64,000 nt of DNA from Elusimicrobiota bacterium (GTDB lineage: Bacteria; Elusimicrobiota; Elusimicrobia; FEN-1173; JAKLIF01), in assembly GCA_022709755.1 (NCBI GenBank), contig JAKLIF010000007.1, positions 1 through 64,000 on the forward strand, in the 5' to 3' direction. Made by a program: the position numbers and the translations under genes. Shown here in pieces: positions 1 to 7,798 of this stretch. Below the pieces are notes generated by a model, which saw nothing but the letters and a program-made list of their open reading frames with translations, ran no database searches and was not told where the DNA came from. Within the stretch, counting starts at the first letter, position 1. Each line of letters starts with the position of its first letter.

Positions 1-1163
1 CCGCTGTTATACCGGATCTGTCCCGCCGTCGTTAAGACCGCCGTCGGCAATGCCAAATACGCTCCCGTCCCGTTGAACGACAGACTGTCAGGTCCCGAGC
101 CGTCTCCCACCGTCAAATTGCCGTTCGCCGCGATCGCCGCTCCCACCGTCAGATTGTTCGTGTTCACCGCCACTCCTCCGGTGAACGTCTTGGCCGCGTT
201 GATCGTCTGCACCGTCCCCGTCGACACATATCCCGCTTCGATGCTGTCCGCGTCCCCCGCGTAGTGCGTCGACGCATGCGTTCCCGGCGTCAAACCACTG
301 TGGGTGTGGAGACTGGTCACACCGCCATAGGTCAAGCTCGATACGTCCACGTTCGTCAGGTCGTCGTTCGCCCCGTTCCCAAAATCCAGCGTGTTCGCCG
401 CCCCCACCGTCCCTCCGCTCAGATTGAGACCGGACGGGAACGTATAAACCTCGCTTTGGAAGCTCCCACCGTTAATCTTGTTGGCGGAAATGTCGGCCGA
501 AGGACTGATGTCCGCGTTCATGATCGTTTCGTTCACGATCTCCGCGGTTCCCACGCTATCGGTCGCAACAGCAATGGCATAGGGGGCGGCCAGAAGTCTT
601 TCGCGAGGGGTCATTTCATCGTCAAGTCCCACCTTGACTCCGAGGTAGCGGGCTGTCCCCCCCTGGAAAACACTCTTTGGAATGCCAGTGGCTGTTGAAG
701 AACCGATCTGCACGTTGAAAACACCGTTTTCGACGGGCACTGCCGACCGGGATTCGGTGAACAGGGAAGAACCGCTGATGGGATCGTCGTAAATATTGAA
801 TTCGATGTCGTAGGGTCCGGTGAGCGGATTACCATTCTGATCTGTCAGTTTGCCCTGATAATTCAGAACACCGGGAGCATCGGCCCAGGCAATGGATCCG
901 ATGGACATCAAAGAGCACAAAATCGACACTAGTAGTATCTTGGCTGAATAAAGCAAAGACGGGGTGATTTTGGCTAAAGGGGCTGTGAATATTTTCACAT
1001 AAGAGGACAGTCCCCCCTCTTTCATGGCGTTGCCGTTTGTGAGAGTTGTTTGGGGAATGACGCTGCCTGTCGTGTGTTGACTGTCATTTGCCTTGGCGGC
1101 AAATGAAAACACCTTTGTCAGGAGAGCTTTCCTTCCGAACAAGCGACTCTCATTTGTACTCAT
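1..1163 (-). CDS. Secreted fibre-like surface protein, N-terminal part (runs off window)
   Basis: The reading frame is open from an ATG at 1163 to the window edge (387 codons, no stop). The start is supported by GGAGGAAAG seven bases upstream. Residues 1-70 are a polar extension, followed by a hydrophobic segment (about 71-93) ending in SIAWA, a plausible signal-peptidase I site. The mature part begins DAPGVLNYQGKLTDQNG, then a roughly 120-residue domain containing YLGVKVGLDDEMTPRER and LLAAPYAIA. This layout is common at the N-terminus of large secreted fibre or phage-tail-like repeat proteins of uncultured bacteria. From residue about 180 the sequence becomes low-complexity, rich in Gly, Thr, Asn and Ser, with recurring NLTVG units, as in beta-structured fibres. 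The coding DNA is AT-rich for the N-terminal extension and becomes GC-rich in the repeat part. It lies 24 bases after the MerR-receiver gene and is probably co-transcribed with it. Exact function unknown. Confidence 0.75.
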   Translation of the reverse strand, partial: MSTNESRLFGRKALLTKVFSFAAKANDSQHTTGSVIPQTTLTNGNAMKEGGLSSYVKIFTAPLAKITPSLLYSAKILLVSILCSLMSIGSIAWADAPGVLNYQGKLTDQNGNPLTGPYDIEFNIYDDPISGSSLFTESRSAVPVENGVFNVQIGSSTATGIPKSVFQGGTARYLGVKVGLDDEMTPRERLLAAPYAIAVATDSVGTAEIVNETIMNADISPSADISANKINGGSFQSEVYTFPSGLNLSGGTVGAANTLDFGNGANDDLTNVDVSSLTYGGVTSLHTHSGLTPGTHASTHYAGDADSIEAGYVSTGTVQTINAAKTFTGGVAVNTNNLTVGAAIAANGNLTVGDGSGPDSLSFNGTGAYLALPTAVLTTAGQIRYNS

Positions 1164-1187
1164 GGGACTTTCCTCCTTCGTGCACGT

Positions 1188-1829
1188 TCAGCTTTGCGAT
1201 ATCGGTTTAGCGGGCAACGTTTCCAGATTCAACAACTGTTGGACTGCTTTCAACACGTCGTGTGTTTCAAGTGGTTTGGACAACATCATATCCGCTCCGG
1301 CGGACATGATGCGTTGAGCGTTCTCCGACGTGTCATAACCGGTCACAGCAAGTATCTTCACGCCCATCAAATTTGCGTCGGCCCGGATCTGTTTGCAGAC
1401 TTCAAACCCGTCGATTCCGGGAAGCATGAGATCCAAGACGACCAGATCCGGGACATATTCGGCCAGGACGCGACCGGCCGTGAAACCGTCTCGTGCGATC
1501 TTGACCTCCATCTTGAAACGGTCCTTCAACAGATCCTCGACGAATTCCCCCACTTCCGGCTCATCATCCACGACGAGGACTTTCTTGATGCCATTTCCCG
1601 ACAGGGAAGCTTTGATTTCAGGAAGAGACATTCCATGGCTGGCGAGACGTTTGATGCGGGCTAACTGGAGCAATGTTTCGGATTCGTGATAGAGGCGATG
1701 TCCCCCCTCAGTCGTAGCGACATGCTGGAGAAGACCGAGGTCCGTGTAGTGGCGAATCGTGGATGGCAAAACATTGGCCTTTTCGGCGATGTCGCTGATT
1801 CTCAATAGTCCGTCTTTTTGTTGATACAT
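1188..1829 (-). CDS. MerR-type DNA-binding / receiver (REC) fusion response regulator
   Basis: This 213-residue protein has a MerR-like winged helix at its N-terminus (residues 8-75; LRISDIAEKANV and STIRHYTDLGLL are typical) fused to a CheY-like receiver (residues 82-200). In the receiver, acidic residues D88/D89, phospho-acceptor D133 (VVLDLMLPG), T163 and K185 (LSKPL) are all present, so phosphorylation by a histidine kinase is expected. The order is inverted compared with ordinary response regulators, where the receiver is N-terminal, and no classical MerR effector domain remains. No kinase gene is adjacent. It is preceded by a strong promoter and a structured leader and followed after 24 bases by the fibre-like gene, which makes control of that surface protein, or autoregulation, the simplest inference. 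The start ATG has AAGGAGA about 12 bases upstream. Confidence 0.85.
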   Translation of the reverse strand: MYQQKDGLLRISDIAEKANVLPSTIRHYTDLGLLQHVATTEGGHRLYHESETLLQLARIKRLASHGMSLPEIKASLSGNGIKKVLVVDDEPEVGEFVEDLLKDRFKMEVKIARDGFTAGRVLAEYVPDLVVLDLMLPGIDGFEVCKQIRADANLMGVKILAVTGYDTSENAQRIMSAGADMMLSKPLETHDVLKAVQQLLNLETLPAKPISQS

Positions 1830-1956
1830 ATTATCAATTATCTCCTTCTATATATTTAATAGAGACGCATAAAACATGCCCATCGTTGCAATCACAACGA
1901 TAATCTTGCTGCACACTTCATGTTTTAGCCTCAAAAAAACGAGGCTTTCGCCTCCC
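1830..1956 (-). promoter_or_regulatory. Structured 5' leader of the MerR-receiver transcript
   Basis: The roughly 125-base leader contains several complementary segments. GAGGC-GAAA-GCCTC (1954-1941) forms a hairpin with a GNRA tetraloop. A second GAGGC (1932-1928) could instead pair with the same GCCTC. Segments 1870-1878 and 1919-1927 form a 9-bp stem enclosing a perfect 7-bp hairpin (1882-1888 with 1895-1901). GCAT-GTTTT-ATGC offers an alternative pairing for the distal strand. A nine-codon reading frame (1921-1892, MKCAARLSL) has the second GAGGC as a possible ribosome site. I could not match it to a known riboswitch class; mutually exclusive pairings suggest a conditional element. The AT-rich rest leads to the ribosome site of the regulator. 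Confidence 0.5.
1933..1954 (-). terminator. Terminator-like hairpin (dusB readthrough or leader element)
   Basis: On the minus strand GAGGC-GAAA-GCCTC is followed directly by GTTTTTTT, the form of a short intrinsic terminator. It could stop transcription arriving from the dusB operon, whose last stop codon is at 2042. It also lies at the predicted start site of the next transcript, so for that transcript it would be a 5'-end hairpin rather than a terminator. Confidence 0.45.
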
Positions 1957-1961
1957 ATATA

Positions 1962-1990
1962 AATATACAGGCTGAATCAGCTTTTGTCAA
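1962..1990 (-). promoter_or_regulatory. Sigma-70 type promoter for the MerR-receiver / fibre operon
   Basis: A perfect -35 box TTGACA (1990-1985) is separated by exactly 17 bases from TATATT (1967-1962, five of six matches to TATAAT). The predicted start lies around 1956-1955, immediately before the leader hairpin. This is the best promoter match I found in the window. Confidence 0.75.
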
Positions 1991-2041
1991 GGGTTTTCTT
2001 TTCACTATTTTAAACCCGTTAAATTCATTTGTTTTGCCGCC

Positions 2042-3016
2042 TCAAGATGTCATTTTTTGCTCAAAATCAGACAAAATAGCGTTGAACAAATCGAGCGTGC
2101 ATACCGAATAAAGCTGTTTTCTCATGACCACGGCATAGGGACTTGATCTTAGATAGCCCGGGATGAACTTTCTGATTCTGAGTATACCAAGTTTTTCCCC
2201 GTAATGAGCAACATTCATCATCGCATGAGTTCGTATCTGATTGAACTTATCGCGGAGAGATTCCGGGGTATTCTCAGAGGGTTTATTGAGGATTATCTCA
2301 GAGAAGATGCGGGGATTCCCTATCGCCGCCTGCCCGATCATGACCCCCGCGCATCCGGTGCGCTGAACGTAAGTGGAAACATCTTCGGCGGTCTTGATTC
2401 CCCCGTTCCCAAAGACGGGGATTCGGACCGAAGAAACCGTCTCGGCGAGGGTCTCCAGATCGGCCGGACCTTTGCGACCGTCCTCCCCGTAACGAGCGTG
2501 GATGAAGAGCGCATTCACCCCGAGAGTCTCGGCGATCTTGGCAAAATGGAGGGAGAGCTTTTTCTGTTTCAACAGGCCGACCCTCATCTTGACCGTCACG
2601 GGGATGCGCACGGAACGGATGACGCTGTCGATGCACTTCTCGAACAGGGATTCATTCTTCATCAGGGCCATCCCGGCCCCCGTCTTGGTGATCTTGGGGA
2701 CGGGACACCCGCAATTGATGTCGATGATGTCCGCACCGGCTTTTTCCGCCAAGTGGGCGGCTTCAGCGAGGTTCGCGGGGTCAGCCCCGAAGATCTGTAT
2801 GGCCACCGGATGCTCCTCCGGATCAGTCCGCAACAACCGGAACGATTTCTTATCCTGGTGATGGAGGGCGTTCGATGAGACCATTTCCGAGCAGACAAGA
2901 CCGGCTCCACCGCGAGCGCAGAGAATACGGAACGGCATGTCGGTGAGACCGGCCATGGGCGCCAAAACAAGACGATTCTTGAGAAGGACCGAACCGATGC
3001 GAACCGGTTGGTTCAT
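2042..3016 (-). CDS. dusB: tRNA-dihydrouridine synthase (DusB type)
   Basis: This flavoenzyme reduces specific uridines in tRNA to dihydrouridine using FMN and NADPH. The 324-residue protein has the Dus TIM-barrel start (LVLAPMAGLTDMPFR), the catalytic cysteine C104 in NCGCPVPKI, the conserved lysine in VTVKMR and the phosphate-binding region VFGNGGI. The conserved DINCGCP and IGQAAIGNP motifs fit the DusB/NifR3 group. The length is normal. It lies 10 bases after tsaD as the last gene of the DUF5693-to-dusB run, so two tRNA-modification genes are adjacent. A terminator-like hairpin and the next promoter follow it. Confidence 0.95.
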   Translation of the reverse strand: MNQPVRIGSVLLKNRLVLAPMAGLTDMPFRILCARGGAGLVCSEMVSSNALHHQDKKSFRLLRTDPEEHPVAIQIFGADPANLAEAAHLAEKAGADIIDINCGCPVPKITKTGAGMALMKNESLFEKCIDSVIRSVRIPVTVKMRVGLLKQKKLSLHFAKIAETLGVNALFIHARYGEDGRKGPADLETLAETVSSVRIPVFGNGGIKTAEDVSTYVQRTGCAGVMIGQAAIGNPRIFSEIILNKPSENTPESLRDKFNQIRTHAMMNVAHYGEKLGILRIRKFIPGYLRSSPYAVVMRKQLYSVCTLDLFNAILSDFEQKMTS

Positions 3017-3026
3017 TTCGATGGGA

Positions 3027-4088
3027 TTAGCCCCAATTTCGGATCAACAGGGAGGGATCGATCTCGATGGAACGGGGTTTGAATTGAGTGTTCTTGCCGC
3101 CCGAGGTCATGTATTGATAATAGCCGGCAACGGCCACCATGACCGCATTGTCCGTGCATAAGGCAGGGGCCGAGAAGAGGACCTTTTTGTCGTGTTGGTT
3201 TTTCTTGAAGCTCTCTCTTAAAGCGGAATTAGCGGCCACTCCTCCTCCCACCACGATCGTCTTCAGACCCAGTTTATCGGCCGCAGCCAGGGTCTTTTTG
3301 ACCAGAACGTCGACGATCGCCGCTTGGAAGCTCGCGCAGAGGTGGGCCATCTTTTTCTTGGTGCTTTTGGCCGAAGGATTGTCACGCAGATGGTATAGAA
3401 CAGAAGTCTTCAAACCTGAAAAAGAGAAGTCCCATGACTCCCATAGCCAGGCTCTCGGAAAATCGACTGTGGCCGGGTTCCCGCTCTTGGCCAGGTGTTC
3501 GACGGCGGGGCCCCCGGGATATGGGAGACCCAATAACTTAGCCACTTTGTCGAAGGCTTCTCCCGCGGCATCATCCCGAGTCTTCCCCAAGACCTGATAT
3601 TTCCCGAATTGACGTACATGGACGAGTTCGGTATGTCCTCCGGAAACGACGAGGGCCAGGAATGGCGGCTCTAAATCAGGATAGGCCGGGAGGATGGAGA
3701 GAAGATGGCTTTCGAGATGATTGACGGGGATCAGCGGTTTCTCATATACCCAAGCCAGCACCTCGGCGGCGATCTTCCCCACCAACAACGAGCCGGCCAG
3801 ACCGGGACCGACGGTGACAGCCACCGCATCGACCGGCAATATCTTCGGGAAGCTTTTACCGCTTGAATCCCTCAAATCTTTCAAAGCCTCTTCCATCACT
3901 TCCTGGGCTTTTTCAACGTGAGTCCGGCTGGCCAATTCGGGGACGACCCCGGCGAACGGTCGATGGACCTCCATCTGGGATGAGACGACGTTGGAAAGAA
4001 TGCGGCCCCCTCCTTCGACGACAGCGGCCGCTGTCTCATCGCAAGAGGTCTCTATCCCCAAAACACGGAATTGGTTTTTGGATTTCAT
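3027..4088 (-). CDS. tsaD: tRNA N6-adenosine threonylcarbamoyltransferase TsaD
   Basis: TsaD transfers the threonylcarbamoyl group to A37 of ANN-decoding tRNAs with TsaB and TsaE. The 353-residue protein starts RVLGIETSCDETAAAVV, the ASKHA-fold phosphate-binding motif, and carries the metal-binding HxxxH in VNHLESHLLS and the VSGGHTEL, GGPAVE and VVGGGVAANSALR motifs of the family. Length is usual. Its start overlaps the stop of the preceding small membrane-anchored gene by four bases (ATGA), so translation is probably coupled. tsaB and tsaE are not in the window. Confidence 0.97.
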   Translation of the reverse strand: MKSKNQFRVLGIETSCDETAAAVVEGGGRILSNVVSSQMEVHRPFAGVVPELASRTHVEKAQEVMEEALKDLRDSSGKSFPKILPVDAVAVTVGPGLAGSLLVGKIAAEVLAWVYEKPLIPVNHLESHLLSILPAYPDLEPPFLALVVSGGHTELVHVRQFGKYQVLGKTRDDAAGEAFDKVAKLLGLPYPGGPAVEHLAKSGNPATVDFPRAWLWESWDFSFSGLKTSVLYHLRDNPSAKSTKKKMAHLCASFQAAIVDVLVKKTLAAADKLGLKTIVVGGGVAANSALRESFKKNQHDKKVLFSAPALCTDNAVMVAVAGYYQYMTSGGKNTQFKPRSIEIDPSLLIRNWG

Positions 4089-4528
4089 GGCGTATGGAAT
4101 ATCAACCTTTCAAAAATCATGTCTTCGGAACCGAACTCAAGAACCGAGTCTTTCTGCGTTAGCAGGCCGATCTTTTTCTTTTTAAGGTATTGTTCCGCCT
4201 TCTTAGCGAAAGCCCTGATGTTGAATCCGGACGGCGGTTTCAGTTCCAGGGTTTCCTCGACCCAGCGAACACCCCGGTGATTGACCTCCTTGTTGTAGGA
4301 ACGCTCGATGTGTACTTCGGAGAAACCCGAGGAGGCCAGGAGGTCCCGGATCGCGTTTTGGGCCCAAAGAGCGTCGGTCTGGACCGGGACGACCTTCGCC
4401 TGATTCGCCCCGGCTTCCGCTCGGAGGCGCGAGTTCCACCATCTCCATCCCACGAAAGCCGACGCGATGACGGCCAGGAGAAAGAGGACTTGGAGGATGA
4501 ACCCGCCCCGAGGATGGTTCTTCATCAT
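4085..4528 (-). CDS. Small membrane-anchored periplasmic protein, unknown function
   Basis: This 147-residue protein has a basic N-terminus, one transmembrane segment (about 10-26, ILQVLFLLAVIASAFVGW) and a soluble C-terminal domain of about 115 residues predicted to face the periplasm. The soluble part alternates short helices and strands (WAQNAIRDLLASSGF, then VRWVEETLELKPP). I do not recognise a named family. It overlaps by four bases both ctp upstream and tsaD downstream, so it is translated with the peptidase. In other bacteria a divergent polysaccharide deacetylase often follows envC-ctp; this might be a remnant or analogue of such a protein's N-terminal domain, but that is speculation. 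Confidence 0.75.
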   Translation of the reverse strand: MMKNHPRGGFILQVLFLLAVIASAFVGWRWWNSRLRAEAGANQAKVVPVQTDALWAQNAIRDLLASSGFSEVHIERSYNKEVNHRGVRWVEETLELKPPSGFNIRAFAKKAEQYLKKKKIGLLTQKDSVLEFGSEDMIFERLIFHTP

Positions 4529-5832
4529 TCGGCCTGAATGTTCTCGAGGAGCGGCCTGACTTTCAATAGCTCGATGGCTCGATTCAGGACGTCGTCTTTG
4601 ACCCGTTCTTCAGGCTTCACGGTGGATTCCGGCGACTTATCCTTCGAATAGATTTCCTCCGATTGGGCCTGCAACTTGGCCTCGACGTCTCGCGGGACGG
4701 CGATCACGATGTCGGGAGTAATTCCGCCTTCCCCTGTCTTCTCGTTGCGATGGATGGACCGGCCGTTGGGTGTGTAGTATTTGGCCGTGGTCAGGCGGAG
4801 GGCGGAACCGTCGTTCAGTCCGATGATGGACTGGACGCTGCCTTTGCCGAAAGTCTGGCCGCCGATGATGACGGCGCGTTTATGGTCTTGCATGGCGCCG
4901 GCCACGATCTCCGACCCGGAGGCGGACCCATGGTTCACGAGGACGACCATGGGGAGTTTGGGGTAGAGGGCTTGTATGTCGGCGCGATAATCCTGTCGCG
5001 GCTGGGAACGGCCCTGCGTGTAGACGACCAACTTTTGGCTCCCGATGAACACCTTCACCGTGTCCACGGCCGAGGTCAGAAGCCCCCCGGGATCGTTTCT
5101 TAAGTCCAAGACCAGAGAGGACATCCCCTTCCCTTCCAGTTCCTTCAGCGTCTTGACCAGATCGTTGCGGGTCGGCTCGATGAATTCAATCAGATGGACA
5201 TAGCCGATGGCATCGGTCAGCATCTTCCCCTTGACGCTGGTGATCCGGATGATCTCACGCATGACCGTGTAATCCTTCGGCTCCTTCTCCCCCTCCCGCA
5301 GGACACTGATCTTCACTTCCGTCTTGGGTTTCCCGCGCAGTTTCTTCACGGCGTCGTTCAAGCTGACTCCCTGCGTGGATTCTCCTTCGATCTTCACGAT
5401 CTTGTCGCCCGGCAGGATCCCCATGCGATAGGCCGGCGTGTCCGGCAAGGGTGTGATAACGACCAGCCAACCGTCCCGGATGGCGATCCGGATCCCCAGT
5501 CCGCCGAACTGACCTTCCGTCTCGGTCCTCATCTCCTTATGGGCTTCCGGTTCCAAAAACTGGCTGAAAGGATCCAACGTGCGCACCATCCCCGCGGCCG
5601 CGCCATAGACCAGATTCTTCCGTTCCACTGTCTCGACATATTGGTTCTCGATGTGTTGAAGGATATCGACGAGAAGGCGGATCTGTTCATAATTGTCGTT
5701 GACTTCGGCGGGGCTACTGGGCTGCCTTTGCTCGATCAGAGGAGCTTCCTCTTGCGCCCGAAGAGAGACCGCCGGGCAGGATGTCCCCAGCAGGAAGGCC
5801 AGTGTGGTTGCCAAAACGCATCGTTGTCTCAT
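4525..5832 (-). CDS. ctpA: Carboxy-terminal processing protease (S41 family, PDZ)
   Basis: A periplasmic serine protease that cleaves proteins near their C-termini. The 435-residue protein has an N-terminal signal sequence (about 1-26), an N-terminal helical region, a PDZ domain (about 108-185, FGGLGIRI and GILPGDKIVKI), and the S41 catalytic core. The catalytic serine lies in SASGSE (303-308) and the lysine is K330 in FGKGSVQ, so a Ser-Lys dyad is complete; the conserved DLRNDPGG is at 243-250. It follows envC by 40 bases. The ftsX-envC-ctp order is a recurring arrangement linked to control of cell-wall hydrolases. AAAGGGG eight bases upstream supports the start. Confidence 0.93.
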   Translation of the reverse strand: MRQRCVLATTLAFLLGTSCPAVSLRAQEEAPLIEQRQPSSPAEVNDNYEQIRLLVDILQHIENQYVETVERKNLVYGAAAGMVRTLDPFSQFLEPEAHKEMRTETEGQFGGLGIRIAIRDGWLVVITPLPDTPAYRMGILPGDKIVKIEGESTQGVSLNDAVKKLRGKPKTEVKISVLREGEKEPKDYTVMREIIRITSVKGKMLTDAIGYVHLIEFIEPTRNDLVKTLKELEGKGMSSLVLDLRNDPGGLLTSAVDTVKVFIGSQKLVVYTQGRSQPRQDYRADIQALYPKLPMVVLVNHGSASGSEIVAGAMQDHKRAVIIGGQTFGKGSVQSIIGLNDGSALRLTTAKYYTPNGRSIHRNEKTGEGGITPDIVIAVPRDVEAKLQAQSEEIYSKDKSPESTVKPEERVKDDVLNRAIELLKVRPLLENIQAE

Positions 5833-5872
5833 AAAAGAACCCCTTTCTTGTTTGAAATCCTATAACGCACCC

Positions 5873-7033
5873 TTACTTCAGCCAGACCAGAGGATCCACC
5901 GCGTCGCCGCTGATCCTCAACTCAAAATAAATCATGGATTTCTCGTCGTCATCCAGACCGGTCTGGCCTAAAATCTCCCCGGTCGACACGGGTTGCCCCT
6001 TCGAGACCAGAATCTCTCCGAGCTGACCATAAACGCTATAGAGCCGTCCGCCGTGATCCAGAAGGATCATATTCCCGTAGCTCATGAACTCGCCCGTGTA
6101 TAATACTATACCTTTTTCGACGGCACGGACGGAAGAGGGGGCGGGAGTACGGATGGTGATCCCGTTTGAAAAAATGTACGTATCCAACTCCGGGTGATGC
6201 GTTTTCCCGAACCGTTGAGACACTTCCCCGTCGACCGGCCAGGGGAGATGGCCGCGTTTTTGCTGGTGGACGGCTTGGGCCGCCTTGATGACCTGTTTGG
6301 AAGGAAGAGACATCTCCTGCTTCTTCTGCAGGTCGGAGATCAGGCTGGCCAGTTGTTTGGCGGAGGCCTTGAGATCGGATAATTCTTTTTCCAATACCGC
6401 CTTCCGTCCACGGACGGTGGCATGGAGATCCTTCATCTGTTGGCGTATCACATGGAGTTGGGATTTCTCCGCCTCCTTGGAAAGCCGGAGTTTCTGAAGC
6501 TGTATCTCGAGGCTCAGAAGGTCATCGCGGACGGTCTCGACGTGACTGTGTTGCTGTTGAGCGAAAGCCAACCCCTGTGTTTTATCCGCCAGAGCGGCCT
6601 CCCGGTAAAGGAGTTCCGCCGAGGCGTCGCTCAGGGAGAGCGCGGAGCGTTCGTAGTATTCCCTGAGTTCGGCGGTCAACAAGCCGATCCATTGTTCCAG
6701 ATCCATGCGGGAAGACCATAATTGCTGTTCCAGCGACTGCCGTTTCCTGTCGGCGCTGGAAATCTTCTCTTCGAGCTGTCTCACGACGGCTCGTGACCTC
6801 CTGAGTTTGACCGAAGTGTCGTCCACCGAGTGTCTTAAGAGTTCCTCTTCCCTGATGGTCTGTTGGCGTTCGGCTTCTTTCGATTCGATCCGGTCCTGGA
6901 TCTTCTCCAGGGCCCCGCGCTTCTTTTTTATCTGCACATCGAGCGGTTTGGCTCCGGCCTGAGTCATCACGGATAAAACGATCGCCCCTGTCAGAAAAAA
7001 CACGCGGCAGCGGCGAGGACGGCGTGGCGTCAT
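5873..7033 (-). CDS. envC: EnvC-like murein hydrolase activator (degenerate LytM domain)
   Basis: The 386-residue protein has a signal peptide (about 1-29), a long charged coiled-coil region (about 30-255) and a C-terminal M23/LytM domain (about 262-386). The zinc ligands of active M23 peptidases are missing: the first His/Asp region is FGKTHHPELDTY without HxxxD, the usual YxHL is YGQL, and the usual HFE is YFELR. EnvC of E. coli is likewise inactive and activates amidases. The LDHGGRLYSVYGQ and DAVDPLVWLK segments match the EnvC type. It is three bases downstream of ftsX, its expected membrane partner, and precedes ctp. Role: activation of septal amidases at division. Confidence 0.9.
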   Translation of the reverse strand: MTPRRPRRCRVFFLTGAIVLSVMTQAGAKPLDVQIKKKRGALEKIQDRIESKEAERQQTIREEELLRHSVDDTSVKLRRSRAVVRQLEEKISSADRKRQSLEQQLWSSRMDLEQWIGLLTAELREYYERSALSLSDASAELLYREAALADKTQGLAFAQQQHSHVETVRDDLLSLEIQLQKLRLSKEAEKSQLHVIRQQMKDLHATVRGRKAVLEKELSDLKASAKQLASLISDLQKKQEMSLPSKQVIKAAQAVHQQKRGHLPWPVDGEVSQRFGKTHHPELDTYIFSNGITIRTPAPSSVRAVEKGIVLYTGEFMSYGNMILLDHGGRLYSVYGQLGEILVSKGQPVSTGEILGQTGLDDDEKSMIYFELRISGDAVDPLVWLK

Positions 7034-7036
7034 GGG

Positions 7037-7798
7037 TCAGCGGTCTCCCTCCGCCCTTAATCCCAATTCAAAACAGACGGCGGCCAACACCCCGACGACG
7101 ATCGTCCAGGGTTCCGGAGTCTGGATCAATTTAAGTCCGATGATATACGACGAAACCGCTCCCGCCATCCCGATAACAATGGATTGAGGCCAGGACGCGC
7201 TCACCAACGGGTTTTTCGTGAAGAAGAGGGATTGGGTGAGGAGGATGCACCCGATCAGAAGGCCGGCGCTCACCAGAAGAAAGACCGTGAGCTGGATTTG
7301 GTCCAGCAGGTTCTTCAGCGTATCCAGACGGGCCACCCGGTTCTTGTCGTAACCGATCCGTTCCACACCGGACTGCTGGGAAAGCGAACGGGTCGTGAAT
7401 TCCAAGAACGCCCCGCTCATGACCGGCAGGGTCCAATGGACCTCGAATGCGTCCGGGAACGGATTCCGCCCGGTCAGCGTCAGCGTTTGAGAAAGAGTCG
7501 GGTTCTCATGGATGCGGCGGAGGGCCTCGTCCTTGGATATGAAGCGGATGTTCTGGATGCCGGGTCTGAGGCGGATGGCGTCTTCGACGGCATTCTTATC
7601 CGCGGTCGATTTAAGGAAGACGACCCAGTTGATTTCTCCGGCTTCATGCAACAGGTGTCGCTGGATCAGCCCCTGCAGGTCGGCGCACAGGATCAGGGTC
7701 AACGTGAGGGCGGACGACGTGACGAATAAGACGGTATATTTGGCGGCGTGCCGCCTCAGGTCCAGCGAGATATGGCTGAACAATGACATGAGTTTCAT
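7037..7798 (-). CDS. ftsX: FtsX-like cell-division permease
   Basis: FtsX with the ATPase FtsE transmits a signal across the membrane to EnvC-type activators. This 253-residue protein has the four-helix FtsX layout: TM1 at about 22-44, a periplasmic domain with the characteristic WVVFLKSTADKNAVEDAI and ISKDEALRRI segments, then three C-terminal transmembrane segments (about 165-185, 198-217, 223-241). The start ATG overlaps the csaB stop (ATGA). An in-frame opening further upstream exists but lies inside csaB and has no FtsX-like sequence. FtsE, normally the gene before ftsX, is absent here and csaB occupies its place. Confidence 0.88.
   Translation of the reverse strand: MKLMSLFSHISLDLRRHAAKYTVLFVTSSALTLTLILCADLQGLIQRHLLHEAGEINWVVFLKSTADKNAVEDAIRLRPGIQNIRFISKDEALRRIHENPTLSQTLTLTGRNPFPDAFEVHWTLPVMSGAFLEFTTRSLSQQSGVERIGYDKNRVARLDTLKNLLDQIQLTVFLLVSAGLLIGCILLTQSLFFTKNPLVSASWPQSIVIGMAGAVSSYIIGLKLIQTPEPWTIVVGVLAAVCFELGLRAEGDR

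Noticed and set aside
611-700. Possible frameshift in the fibre-like gene near a run of seven C bases
   Set aside because: A recount of the run shows that the frame from ATG 1163 continues through GGTARYLGVKVG without interruption.
1830-1990. c-di-GMP (GEMM) riboswitch
   Set aside because: A GAAA loop and GCCT-rich segments are reminiscent, but the conserved core segments of GEMM-I are missing and the fold differs.
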